This document shows, in pieces, positions 42,962 to 50,708 of a stretch of DNA of 64,000 bases. Below the pieces are notes generated by a model. It was not told the DNA's origin and did no database searches. It worked only from the letters and a program-made list of their open reading frames with translations. Every line of letters begins with the position of its first letter. Position 1 is the first letter of the stretch. The DNA lies in assembly GCF_946221935.1 (NCBI RefSeq), contig NZ_CAMIGN010000012.1, forward strand, positions 22,823 to 86,822, given 5' to 3'. Both the position numbers and the translations under genes were made by a program. Origin of the DNA: an uncultured Corynebacterium sp. (GTDB taxonomy: Bacteria; Actinomycetota; Actinomycetes; Mycobacteriales; Mycobacteriaceae).

Positions 42962-43001
42962 TCCACACCCCCAGGCCGCGCGCTGAACCCGGCGCGCGAT
43001 A

Positions 43002-44510
43002 ATGGCGTACATGACCCCGCGCCGCCTCACATTCCGCACGATCCCCCTGCAGCCGACAGGCTCTGGGGAAGGCACCGGATGTGTCGCGTCGCGGGTCTTT
43101 TTGTCTTTGTTTAATGACGCCCCCACCGCGGCCTGGCTCGATTCCTCCGGCAATGGCGGAAACATCAGTGTGCTGGCAAACAACGCTGGCCCGCTCGCGG
43201 ACACTTGGTTGCCCCAGGTAGATAACTCGAAGGCGTTCTTTTCCCAACTCCGGCAGAGTCTTTCCGCACGGGTGGAAGTGCCCGACAATTGGCCCTGCGA
43301 CTTTGCACTTGGCTGGGTGGGCGCGCTGGGCTACGGGGTGGAGGACATCGCTCGCTCCTACGAAGATCACCCGGACGTAGCCCTGCTATACGCCGACCGA
43401 GCCGTGGTGATTGACCATGCGGCTGCTGTGGCCTACGCGATGGCGATACTGCCGGACGCGAACAACGAGCAGGACGCACACGCCCAGCAGCTGGCATGGC
43501 TCGATGCAACCGTGGCAGAGGTGCAACGCATCGCTCGTGTACCGTTTTCCACCGAAGATTTCGCGCACTCCACCCCGGCACCTCGCACTGCCATTTTTCA
43601 CTTCGACCAGTCCAAACAGCAGTACCTAGACAGTATTCAACGCTGCCTGGATTACATCGCTGCAGGCGATAGCTACGAGGTTTGTCTTACTAACACCGCC
43701 CGGGGGCCGGCGCTACGCGATCTGCCAGAGTTTCGCTCCGCCACCACTCCCGCCCCTTCCTCATCGGCTGTGTCGTCTGCGTCGTGTGAGTCGGCTGAGC
43801 TCTGCGCCTACCTGCGGCTCCGCGAAGTTAGCCCTGTGCCCTATGGGGCGTTTCTGCGCTTCCACCGTCCCGGTCAGGCGCCCTTGCATATTCTCAGCGC
43901 CTCCCCGGAAAGATTCCTGAAAGTCTCGCCCAGCGGTGAGGTCTCGGCCAAGCCAATTAAAGGCACCCGACCCCGCGTGGAAGATGCGGTGGCGGATGCG
44001 AAGGAGCGTCATGAATTACAGAGCAACCCGAAGGATCGGGCGGAGAATCTGATGATCGTCGACCTGCTGCGCAATGATCTCGGGAGGGTTTGTGAACCGG
44101 GCAGCGTTCAGGTGCCGATAATATTTTCGGTGGAGAGTTTTTCGCATGTCCACCAGCTAGTTAGCACCATCACGGGACAACTGCGCGCGGGACTGGAGGC
44201 CGTCGACGTGATCGAGGCCAGCTTCCCTGGTGGATCCATGACGGGAGCGCCGAAAATCCGCACGATGCAGATCATTGAAGAGCTTGAGCCACGGCCGCGC
44301 GGACTGTACTCCGGCGCAATTGGCTGGATCTCGCCAAACACCGCAGCGGAGATGAACATTACGATCCGAACTCTCGTCGACGATGGCAGGGAGTGCTCGT
44401 TCGGGGTGGGCGGGGCGATAGTCGCGGACTCCGACCCGTTGGCAGAACACGAGGAAACGCTGGTGAAAGCCGCGGCGCTGCTCGAAGCGCTCGGTGGTCA
44501 GATTGTGTGA
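43002..44510 (+). CDS. pabB: Aminodeoxychorismate synthase component I
   Basis: 502 aa. The chorismate-utilising fold is shown by DSYEVCLTNTARGP, SPERFLKVSPSGEVSAKPIKGTRPR, RAENLMIVDLLRNDLGRVCEPGSV, SFSHVHQLVSTITGQLR and FPGGSMTGAPKIRTMQIIEELEPRPRGLYSGAIGW. PIKGT, with its Lys, is the PabB signature, where TrpE has PIAGT. It makes 4-amino-4-deoxychorismate for folate using ammonia from PabA. The N-terminal third is less conserved. The start could also be the ATG at 43011; neither has a strong Shine-Dalgarno. Confidence 0.88.
   Translation: MAYMTPRRLTFRTIPLQPTGSGEGTGCVASRVFLSLFNDAPTAAWLDSSGNGGNISVLANNAGPLADTWLPQVDNSKAFFSQLRQSLSARVEVPDNWPCDFALGWVGALGYGVEDIARSYEDHPDVALLYADRAVVIDHAAAVAYAMAILPDANNEQDAHAQQLAWLDATVAEVQRIARVPFSTEDFAHSTPAPRTAIFHFDQSKQQYLDSIQRCLDYIAAGDSYEVCLTNTARGPALRDLPEFRSATTPAPSSSAVSSASCESAELCAYLRLREVSPVPYGAFLRFHRPGQAPLHILSASPERFLKVSPSGEVSAKPIKGTRPRVEDAVADAKERHELQSNPKDRAENLMIVDLLRNDLGRVCEPGSVQVPIIFSVESFSHVHQLVSTITGQLRAGLEAVDVIEASFPGGSMTGAPKIRTMQIIEELEPRPRGLYSGAIGWISPNTAAEMNITIRTLVDDGRECSFGVGGAIVADSDPLAEHEETLVKAAALLEALGGQIV
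43097..43120 (-). repeat. GGCGTCA motif plus A-rich tract (minus orientation) in pabB
   Basis: The minus strand reads GGGCGTCATTAAACAAAGAC; in pabB the plus strand encodes SLFNDAP. Confidence 0.5.
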
Positions 44511-44556
44511 TGTCTAACCCTGCTCCCTTGCCGGGTTCCCGGAATATAGTGGATTT

Positions 44557-44976
44557 ATGGAACTTATTCGTCTGATCCTCAACATCATCTGGTTTATCAC
44601 TGCTGGACTGTGGCTCGCACTTCTCTATGTTGTCTTCGGCCTCCTGGCTTGTCTGCTCATCGTTACGTTCCCCTTTGGCGTGGCAAGCTTCCGCCTCGCC
44701 AACTTTGTGATCTGGCCGTTTGGCCGCGAAGCTGTGGAAACCGATATGCCGACCGGCCTGGCAGCTTTCGGCAACATCATTTGGTTTATTGTTGCAGGCG
44801 TGTGGCTGGCAGTCGGGCACATCGCCACCGCCGCCGCCCAAGCCGTCACCATTATTGGCCTCCCGCTGGCCTGGGCAAACCTGAAGCTCATCCCTGTGAC
44901 GTGCTTCCCCTATGGCAAGCGGATCGTCAACTCTCACGACGAGCAGATGCGCCTTCTTAGCCTGAGCCGCCGGTGA
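44557..44976 (+). CDS. YccF family inner-membrane protein
   Basis: 139 aa, two copies of a helix-hairpin unit: ILNIIWFITAGLWLALLYVVFGLLACLLIVTFPFGVASFRLANFVIWPFGRE and a similar GNIIWFIVAGVWLAVGHIATAAAQAVTIIGLPLAWANLKLIPVTCFPYGK, as in DUF307/YccF. The function is unknown. It lies 46 bases after pabB but has no obvious link to folate synthesis. Confidence 0.87.
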   Translation: MELIRLILNIIWFITAGLWLALLYVVFGLLACLLIVTFPFGVASFRLANFVIWPFGREAVETDMPTGLAAFGNIIWFIVAGVWLAVGHIATAAAQAVTIIGLPLAWANLKLIPVTCFPYGKRIVNSHDEQMRLLSLSRR

Positions 44977-45047
44977 GTTAACCTGATAGAAAGCTATAGA
45001 TTCGCGCACCGGAGCCCTTGCTGGGGTGGGTGTGGTTGAAACAGGTA

Positions 45048-45065
45048 GGCGTCACCAAGAAAAGG
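45048..45065 (+). repeat. GGCGTCA motif plus A/G tract at the TetR gene start
   Basis: GTAGGCGTCACCAAGAAAAGGG; the purine tract doubles as the ribosome binding site of the TetR gene. Confidence 0.55.
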
Positions 45066-45066
45066 G

Positions 45067-45762
45067 GTGAATCCGCGCGTGCGAGCAGGCGAACAACACA
45101 TCGATACCGCCGCGTGGATGCAGGCTATCTTCAACCGCAGCGAACAGGTGGATACGCGCCGCGAGCGGACTAAACAGGCGCTGCTGCGCGCCGGAATCGA
45201 GCTGATTGCGGAAGAGCGGACGGATCTTTCCATCCTGGCGATTACCCAAAAGGCCGGGGTGTCTAACGGCAGTTTCTACAATGCGTTCAAAGACCGCACG
45301 CAGTTCTTCGACGAAGTCGCCGAATATGCAGTGAACCACTTGGCGATCATTTTTGAAATGGCCACGGATCAGGACCTTGATTCCATCGATGCGGCGGCCA
45401 CGAACATCCGCATCCTGGCTTATGCACACCGCCTCGTGCCCACATTGTCGAAGACGATTGTGCGGCGTTCCCCCGACTTCTACACCATGCCAAATGAGCT
45501 GGTCAGACTACTACGCGAGCGTATCAGCGCAGGCGTGGAAGATGGATCGTTCCACGTCGCAAGCACCGAAACAGCAGCAGCGATCCTCTTTGGAGCTTCC
45601 GCGATGCTGGGCCAGCGCCTGCATCAGGATCCGACGTTGAATAGCAGAACAGCTGGGGATGATCTTGCGCTCGATCTGCTGCGAATGCTGGGTGTTTCGG
45701 AGGAACGTGCGCGGCAAGCCATTGCACGCCCCATCGACGATTACCTCACCCCGCCGCAGTAA
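45067..45762 (+). CDS. TetR-family transcriptional regulator
   Basis: 231 aa from a GTG directly behind AAAAGGG (a GTG at 45079 is also possible). The helix-turn-helix lies at about 36-85: RTKQALLRAGIELIAEERTDLSILAITQKAGVSNGSFYNAFKDRTQFFDEV. The C-terminal ligand domain is alpha-helical with no recognisable ligand class. Next to it, convergent, is the Abhydrolase_9 gene, a possible but unproven target. Confidence 0.88.
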   Translation: MNPRVRAGEQHIDTAAWMQAIFNRSEQVDTRRERTKQALLRAGIELIAEERTDLSILAITQKAGVSNGSFYNAFKDRTQFFDEVAEYAVNHLAIIFEMATDQDLDSIDAAATNIRILAYAHRLVPTLSKTIVRRSPDFYTMPNELVRLLRERISAGVEDGSFHVASTETAAAILFGASAMLGQRLHQDPTLNSRTAGDDLALDLLRMLGVSEERARQAIARPIDDYLTPPQ

Positions 45763-45786
45763 TCCCTACCCGCCACAGTCGGCAAC

Positions 45787-47706
45787 CTAGTCCTCGCGCG
45801 CTACTCCGAAACCAAAGCGATCGAGGAAGCGGTCTTCTTCCCGGCGCGTATCCCGTGAATGCTTTGTAATCCACTCGGTGATGCGCTTTTGCAGCGCAGG
45901 ATCGAGCGGCACCCGCACCAGATCGGGGCCGAGGATGCGCTCCCACGTAGGCACCATGATGCCACGGTAATTATGGCCGTGACCTTCTGGAGCCTGCTTG
46001 GAGTTCAGCATGTCCATCGCTACCTGCCAGCCGGTAGTGAACGGAATCCAACGCAGCTTATCCACCACGTCACTGTGCTGAGTGGCTGGCGCCGGGACTC
46101 CCCTGGCACCCGGTTCGCGCAGCCAATCCGGTTCCCGCCAAAACAACTCCGGACCCCACCAGACAATCGCATCGGAGGCGTGCTGCACTACCGCGACCCG
46201 TGGGTGTTGCCACTTCTCGACGTATTCTTGTCCGCGCCAATCATGGTCTAGATGGTCGGGGTGGCTGAGGAAACGCACGTGACGCCCCCCGTCATAGAGC
46301 GGCAGTCGCTCCGGCGAACCCTCACCACGGCACTCCGTGATCTCGCGGATCATCTTGGTAAACCGTGGAGCTCCGGAAAGCACTGCCCCATCCACCTTGG
46401 CCAGCATGTCCTCCAGCCCGTCAAAAGCTGCCGCCGTGCCATACGCTCCCAGGGATTCGCCCGTTACGAACACCTTCGGCGCATTTGGCATGCCGTCCAG
46501 CAGCTCAAACACGGCGTCAATAAGCAACTTCGCGGCGCGCACCGGCGTATCGCGATCGAGCGCATAAGCGACGGGTGACTGCACGTAGGAATACTGCATG
46601 GTCACATTGGCGCAGTTTCCGCCTGTGAGGAACTCCACGGTATCCAATTGCCAGTCCGGTACCCATCCCGTGCCGGTAGAGGTGTGGATGATGATGGCGG
46701 AACGGTGCAGCGCCCCGGTGCGCAGTAACTCCCGTTTTACTAGGTCAACGATGCCTTCGAGCGTGCGTCCCGGAGCCAAGCCACCGTAGATTCGGATCGG
46801 CTCATGCACGTCGGTACAACCTGTGACCTCTGTAATGTCGCGCGCCCGTGGCCCGCCGCCGACCAGTACGCGGCCTTGCGCGCCGAGCGAGATCCAGCGT
46901 TCATGCGACCACACCGAGCCCGACCGCTCGGGCTCCCATGGCTGCTGATAACCCCAGTACACGCGGCGATTTACTAGTTCGGCTTTCTCGTTAAACTTCT
47001 CTAGGAACTGCCGCAGCAAGATCTTGTCGGAGATGAGATAAGCGATGACGCCCACTGCTCCCGCGGCTATAGGCACCGCCACAGGAGCGGGGACGAATCG
47101 GCGTAGCGAGTGCCGGGTGAGGTCGAAGCTGGATTGAAGTAGCTCGCCAAGCAGTAGGAACGCACCATAGCCAAGGGTGCTGACGGCCACTCCGATGAAG
47201 GCAGAGGGAGCGCCCAGGCGTTGGCTGCGAACCAACCCGGCAGAGTCCCCCTGCCGCTTGTAAAAGCGATAGGCAGCAGCAACGGTTGCCAGGGTAAAGG
47301 CACCGTGGATCCCGCGGTAGGCGGTGCGATAGCCAGGCTTGTTTACCAGTTCCTGCAGGTCCAACCCTGCTGCGCGCATGGCTGGCAAAGCGGCGCTGGC
47401 AATGATGGTGCCGTTAAGATGCCCCACTGCCTGCGACGTGGAGGCATTGCCAGCAACCGCCCACCAGGGGTGCGGAAGTAGGGAGGGCGAAAAGGCATTC
47501 CACATGCCGATTTCCGCGCCAATGATGGCGAAACCGCGGCGGGGATCCAAGGCATAGAGCCTGTTCAGGCGCACTCCGGGGAAGAGATTTGCGTAGAGTT
47601 CAACGGCAGTTGCGGCGGCTCGGAAAGAATAGGAAAGTGCCTTGAAGGCGGCCCACTTTGCCCGCCGTTGCAGAACCGGGAGAATCTTTTGCCGCAGGTT
47701 GCGCAT
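45787..47706 (-). CDS. Abhydrolase_9 family membrane protein
   Basis: 639 aa. The N-terminal third carries about five membrane helices (to near residue 230). The C-terminal region is an alpha/beta-hydrolase of the PF10081 type: IRIYGGLAPGRTLEGIVDLVKRELLRTGALHRSAIIIHTSTGTGWV, the nucleophile elbow VFVTGESLGAYG (Ser), FLSHPDHLDHDW and the C-terminal APEGHGHNYR with the likely catalytic His. The hydrolase part is expected in the cytoplasm or periplasm according to helix parity. The substrate is unknown; lipid or glycolipid esters are plausible for this lineage. Confidence 0.87.
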   Translation of the reverse strand: MRNLRQKILPVLQRRAKWAAFKALSYSFRAAATAVELYANLFPGVRLNRLYALDPRRGFAIIGAEIGMWNAFSPSLLPHPWWAVAGNASTSQAVGHLNGTIIASAALPAMRAAGLDLQELVNKPGYRTAYRGIHGAFTLATVAAAYRFYKRQGDSAGLVRSQRLGAPSAFIGVAVSTLGYGAFLLLGELLQSSFDLTRHSLRRFVPAPVAVPIAAGAVGVIAYLISDKILLRQFLEKFNEKAELVNRRVYWGYQQPWEPERSGSVWSHERWISLGAQGRVLVGGGPRARDITEVTGCTDVHEPIRIYGGLAPGRTLEGIVDLVKRELLRTGALHRSAIIIHTSTGTGWVPDWQLDTVEFLTGGNCANVTMQYSYVQSPVAYALDRDTPVRAAKLLIDAVFELLDGMPNAPKVFVTGESLGAYGTAAAFDGLEDMLAKVDGAVLSGAPRFTKMIREITECRGEGSPERLPLYDGGRHVRFLSHPDHLDHDWRGQEYVEKWQHPRVAVVQHASDAIVWWGPELFWREPDWLREPGARGVPAPATQHSDVVDKLRWIPFTTGWQVAMDMLNSKQAPEGHGHNYRGIMVPTWERILGPDLVRVPLDPALQKRITEWITKHSRDTRREEDRFLDRFGFGVARED

Positions 47707-47714
47707 GGATAGTG

Positions 47715-47975
47715 CTAGAGCTGGGCACCACGCAGAGTGGCGTGGGTGACGTAGTACTCTTCGTAGTCCTGCAGGGTGCGGGCCTTCTCATTCAGTCGGG
47801 CCATGACGGCCTCGCGAGCGCTCTCGCGATCGTTGTAGAACTCCATCGGCGCACCTGGGCGAACTTCCGCACCGCGCTCGACCAGGAGGTACGCCTTGCC
47901 TTCAGGTCCGTCGATAGTCTGTGGCGTACCGGTGAAGGGGTCGGTGTAGCGATACGTGGTGTTCATGCTGGTCAT
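47715..47975 (-). CDS. Small conserved-looking hypothetical protein
   Basis: 86 aa. The start at 47975 (GGAG eleven bases upstream) is chosen over a longer frame that reads into the MmpS-like gene. It is rich in Thr/Tyr/Glu: NTTYRYTDPFTGTPQTIDGPEGKAYLLVERG, then a charged helix. Eight bases separate its stop from the Abhydrolase_9 start, so the two are probably co-transcribed. No domain recognised. Confidence 0.6.
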   Translation of the reverse strand: MTSMNTTYRYTDPFTGTPQTIDGPEGKAYLLVERGAEVRPGAPMEFYNDRESAREAVMARLNEKARTLQDYEEYYVTHATLRGAQL

Positions 47976-48006
47976 GGGTCGTGGCGCTCCGTTGGTTGGG
48001 GGTTGT

Positions 48007-48594
48007 CTAGCTCGCTTCTTCAACATTACTTGCTGCCGATGGGGCACCACCACGTGGAGCGTAGAGAATGTCTGGATTATCCGGAATGTGTTCAGGTATG
48101 CGATGCCAATTAGTCGCACATCTAACACTCGCGCCTGGACCAGTCGCAGTCTGCTGCATGATGATGTTGCCATTCTGCATGAGCTTGCAGGTGATGGACC
48201 CTCGATCTTGAGGCCCGTTGGTGGCAGTTAGATCTGCGCGCAAGTAACCGTCTTCTAGGTACACACTTTGCCTCCAATCAGCCGAAACCCCATCAATTTG
48301 AATGCGGTTCTCTTTCTCATCCCAGTAGGTGACCGAAGCATTTGTCATGTCCCCCTCGACAACGTGGATTACGGGTAGTTCCACGACTTTCTCGCCAAGG
48401 TGCTCACTGTCCTCAATCCGGAGAAGATCCACGCCAAAGAGCAACCCAAGGGAGGCGAACACACAAGTCGCAATAAGACCTTGGATCCAAACCCCGACCG
48501 TGGCGGCAACCACAAGCAAGAGGCGCTGATACCAAGACCGTTTCGGGGATGTTTGAAGCGGTCCCGTCCCCCTTGATTTTTCCCACTTCTGCAT
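48007..48594 (-). CDS. MmpS-like membrane-anchored protein
   Basis: 195 aa. A basic N-terminus, one membrane helix (about 23-53) and an extracytoplasmic beta-rich domain with ASVTYWDEKENRIQIDGVSADWRQSVYL, LTATNGPQDRGSITCKLMQNGNIIMQQTATGPGASVRC. This matches the MmpS accessory fold, including the two Cys. MmpS proteins partner with MmpL/RND exporters for lipids or siderophores; none is encoded nearby. It starts 12 bases after rskA, so it may belong to the SigK operon. Confidence 0.7.
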   Translation of the reverse strand: MQKWEKSRGTGPLQTSPKRSWYQRLLLVVAATVGVWIQGLIATCVFASLGLLFGVDLLRIEDSEHLGEKVVELPVIHVVEGDMTNASVTYWDEKENRIQIDGVSADWRQSVYLEDGYLRADLTATNGPQDRGSITCKLMQNGNIIMQQTATGPGASVRCATNWHRIPEHIPDNPDILYAPRGGAPSAASNVEEAS

Positions 48595-48606
48595 AGGGCA
48601 TCGCGC

Positions 48607-49392
48607 CTAAAGCTTCCCCTCGGCCAAGACCGTCCCGCCCGGTTCTTTACTTCCGGCCATCGGCTCCTCGGTAACGCGCACCATTATCGTGTCCGCCGGC
48701 AATGGCATCCACACATTGTCGTGCGGATCCTGACCAATCACACCGGCCGAGCGGGCGGATCCTTTTTCGTCGATGGACCACACCTGGGCGCCCATGCCGT
48801 TCTTCAAGTCGGGCGCACCATTGACCATCGCACCGCCGGAATCCATCTTCGCGGAAACCACGACATCGAGTGTCGAACCATCGGCTTTAAGCGAAACGCT
48901 TCGTACATCACCCATTGCCATGATCGAGTGCATGTGGTCTTCCGCTTCTTTGCCCTGCATCGGTTCGTCGCCGTCCGCACGGGCTGCGCCCTCGCCGTCC
49001 GAGAACACCTCCGGGGCCTCTTCCTCAACGTTTTGCGTGGGCTGCTTCGAGTTGCTTTCCGCCACGTTGGAGTCCTCGCTAGAGCTGCCCCACAATCCGC
49101 TGGTGGTTCCGACGATCCCTACGCCGGCCAGCAGGACGACTGCGGCAGCTGCAGCAAACGCTGCGCGTGCGAATCCCCGGCGGGAGCCAGCTGCCTTCGA
49201 CAAAGGCACTACGTTGCTTGCTGCGCTGTCTTCGCCCGGCGCGACCTCATCACCCGGCGGGATCTGCGGGAACTTGCCCGACGTAATTGCATCCATAATG
49301 TCCGACTTCAACTGTGACGGAGGCGCGACAGGTTCGGCCAATGCAGCCAAATCGCTTTCCAGCTCCCCAAACTTCGGCTTGTTTTCGTTCAT
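48607..49392 (-). CDS. rskA: Anti-sigma-K factor RskA
   Basis: 261 aa. A cytoplasmic N-terminal region (1-75) that should hold SigK inactive, one membrane helix (about 77-99, FAAAAAVVLLAGVGIVGTT) and an extracytoplasmic RskA domain with AQVWSIDEKGSARSAGVIG and a C-terminal VRVTEEPMAGSKEPGGTVLAEGKL (the TxEPxGG signature). Release is expected through regulated intramembrane proteolysis. The ATG overlaps the sigK stop (ATGA), indicating coupled synthesis. Confidence 0.92.
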   Translation of the reverse strand: MNENKPKFGELESDLAALAEPVAPPSQLKSDIMDAITSGKFPQIPPGDEVAPGEDSAASNVVPLSKAAGSRRGFARAAFAAAAAVVLLAGVGIVGTTSGLWGSSSEDSNVAESNSKQPTQNVEEEAPEVFSDGEGAARADGDEPMQGKEAEDHMHSIMAMGDVRSVSLKADGSTLDVVVSAKMDSGGAMVNGAPDLKNGMGAQVWSIDEKGSARSAGVIGQDPHDNVWMPLPADTIMVRVTEEPMAGSKEPGGTVLAEGKL

Positions 49393-49985
49393 GAGGCACC
49401 CCCTTTCGCCAGGGCATCGCGTTGTTCTTTCAGGATTTTCTCCAACTTACGAAGCCCGTCGCGTACACGCGTCTTCGCAGTTCCGAGTGGCACACCAGTC
49501 GTTGCGGCCAGTTCAGCATGAGTCATATCACCGAAGTAAGCCAAGAGAATCGCAGTCTTGTGCGGCTCGCCCATGATGTCCAACGCGGTTCGCACGGCAT
49601 GCCGTTGCACGTTCCGTAATGCTTCGTCTTCCACGCTTTCTTGTTTTATTGACGCCACCAGGAAGGCCTCCCGGTCATCCCGCTTCAGGGTGGCAATGGC
49701 GCTTCGAACTCGATCAATTGCGCGGAGCCTCGCACGACGGAGAATCCAGGCCTTGGCTGAGCCCTTCGCAGGGTCAAAGTCTGCCGCGTGCTGCCAGAGT
49801 TCGATGAAGACTTCCTGGGTGACTTCCTCTGCTTGTGCCTGGTCGTGGATGATTTGCAGGGCAAGCCCCAGGACGTTCGGGGCGATCCGGTCGTAAAGGC
49901 GCGCGAAAGCCGCCGCATCGCCCTTTTGGGCGAGCAGCATCAAACTCTCAGGCGTTTCTCTATCGACTATGGCCACCATTTTCAT
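49389..49985 (-). CDS. sigK: ECF sigma factor SigK
   Basis: 198 aa. Region 2: LYDRIAPNVLGLALQIIHDQAQAEEVTQEVFIELWQHAADFDPAKGSAKAWILRRARLRAIDRVR. Region 4: ALDIMGEPHKTAILLAYFGDMTHAELAATTGVPLGTAKTRVRDGLRKLEKIL. It directs RNA polymerase to envelope genes and is controlled by the overlapping rskA. In mycobacteria the SigK regulon includes dipZ and the MPT70/MPT83 genes; here dipZ and a Met-rich lipoprotein are adjacent, which supports the name. A GGCGTCAATAAAACAAGAAAGC repeat lies between regions 2 and 4. Confidence 0.88.
   Translation of the reverse strand: MKMVAIVDRETPESLMLLAQKGDAAAFARLYDRIAPNVLGLALQIIHDQAQAEEVTQEVFIELWQHAADFDPAKGSAKAWILRRARLRAIDRVRSAIATLKRDDREAFLVASIKQESVEDEALRNVQRHAVRTALDIMGEPHKTAILLAYFGDMTHAELAATTGVPLGTAKTRVRDGLRKLEKILKEQRDALAKGGAS
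49637..49656 (-). repeat. GGCGTCA motif plus A-rich tract (minus orientation) in sigK
   Basis: The minus strand reads GGTGGCGTCAATAAAACAAG, encoding VASIKQ in the linker between sigma regions 2 and 4. Confidence 0.5.
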
Positions 49986-50014
49986 CGTAGTGCGTTGGGC
50001 AAACTACGTGTTTG

Positions 50015-50479
50015 TTAGTGATTGTGCTTGCCCTGCAGGTCCGGCATCATGCTTTCGTCGGTCTCCATCATGTTTTCGACCTTGTCTTTCATCTTGCCGT
50101 CCGTCTTCCCGTCCATCTTGTCGGACATCTTCTCAGGCATCTTTTCGGACATTGCGGGCTTGTTCGGCATCATGTTCTCCCCGGATTCCATCATGTTGTC
50201 GTTCTTGCCGGACATCTGTGCGCCTCCCTTCATGTCCTCGGTCATCTTCTCCTCAGTCATTTTCTCTTCGGTCATCTTCTCTTCGCTCATCTTTTCCTCA
50301 GTCGTCATCTCGGAGGAAGAGCTGGAAGAAGACTTACCCTCGGAGCCCTTATCGTCGGAATCATTGCAGGCCACCAGACCCAGCCCCATTACGCCAGTCA
50401 GTGCCACAGCAACGGCGGCGCGACCTACAGAGAATCCAGCTGCTTGGTCATTCCCAGAGTTGGTCTTGCGAATCATCAT
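50015..50479 (-). CDS. Met-rich repeat lipoprotein
   Basis: 154 aa from the ATG at 50479 (AAGGAG eight bases upstream); the longer frame is rejected. The lipoprotein signal ends LGLVAC. The mature part is almost entirely low complexity: a Ser run, then MTEEKM units (six or more) and Met/Lys/Asp/Glu/Asn segments ending in GKHNH. Regularly spaced Met residues with a final His pair suggest Cu(I) binding (inference). It sits 29 bases upstream of sigK on the same strand and is divergent from dipZ. Confidence 0.75.
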   Translation of the reverse strand: MMIRKTNSGNDQAAGFSVGRAAVAVALTGVMGLGLVACNDSDDKGSEGKSSSSSSSEMTTEEKMSEEKMTEEKMTEEKMTEDMKGGAQMSGKNDNMMESGENMMPNKPAMSEKMPEKMSDKMDGKTDGKMKDKVENMMETDESMMPDLQGKHNH

Positions 50480-50675
50480 TTTTAAGTCTCCTTCGGGAGT
50501 AGTTTTCGGGTTCCACACAGCCTCCTTAAGGACCGTGTCATGAGTACATACGGCACCCTCCCCCACGGCGGATTGGACGGCAGCTAAAAAAATTTTTCTC
50601 CAATCCATTTCACGCAAATGCTCCGTAATCATTCACATAACTCGTTTTAAAACCACTCCGGCAACGCACGTCGTG

Positions 50676-50696
50676 GCGTCACAAAGAACAAGAAGG
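50676..50696 (+). repeat. GGCGTCA motif plus A/G tract upstream of dipZ
   Basis: GTGGCGTCACAAAGAACAAGAAGG; the purine tract runs into the dipZ Shine-Dalgarno region. Near-identical to the copy at 53506. Confidence 0.6.
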
Positions 50697-50708
50697 AGCA
50701 CGGGAGAC

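Noticed and set aside
41957..43288. 443-codon minus-strand open frame opposite the coiled-coil gene
   Set aside because: It is a Leu/Arg-rich shadow of the Lys/Ala-rich gene on the plus strand, with no ribosome binding site or recognisable domain.
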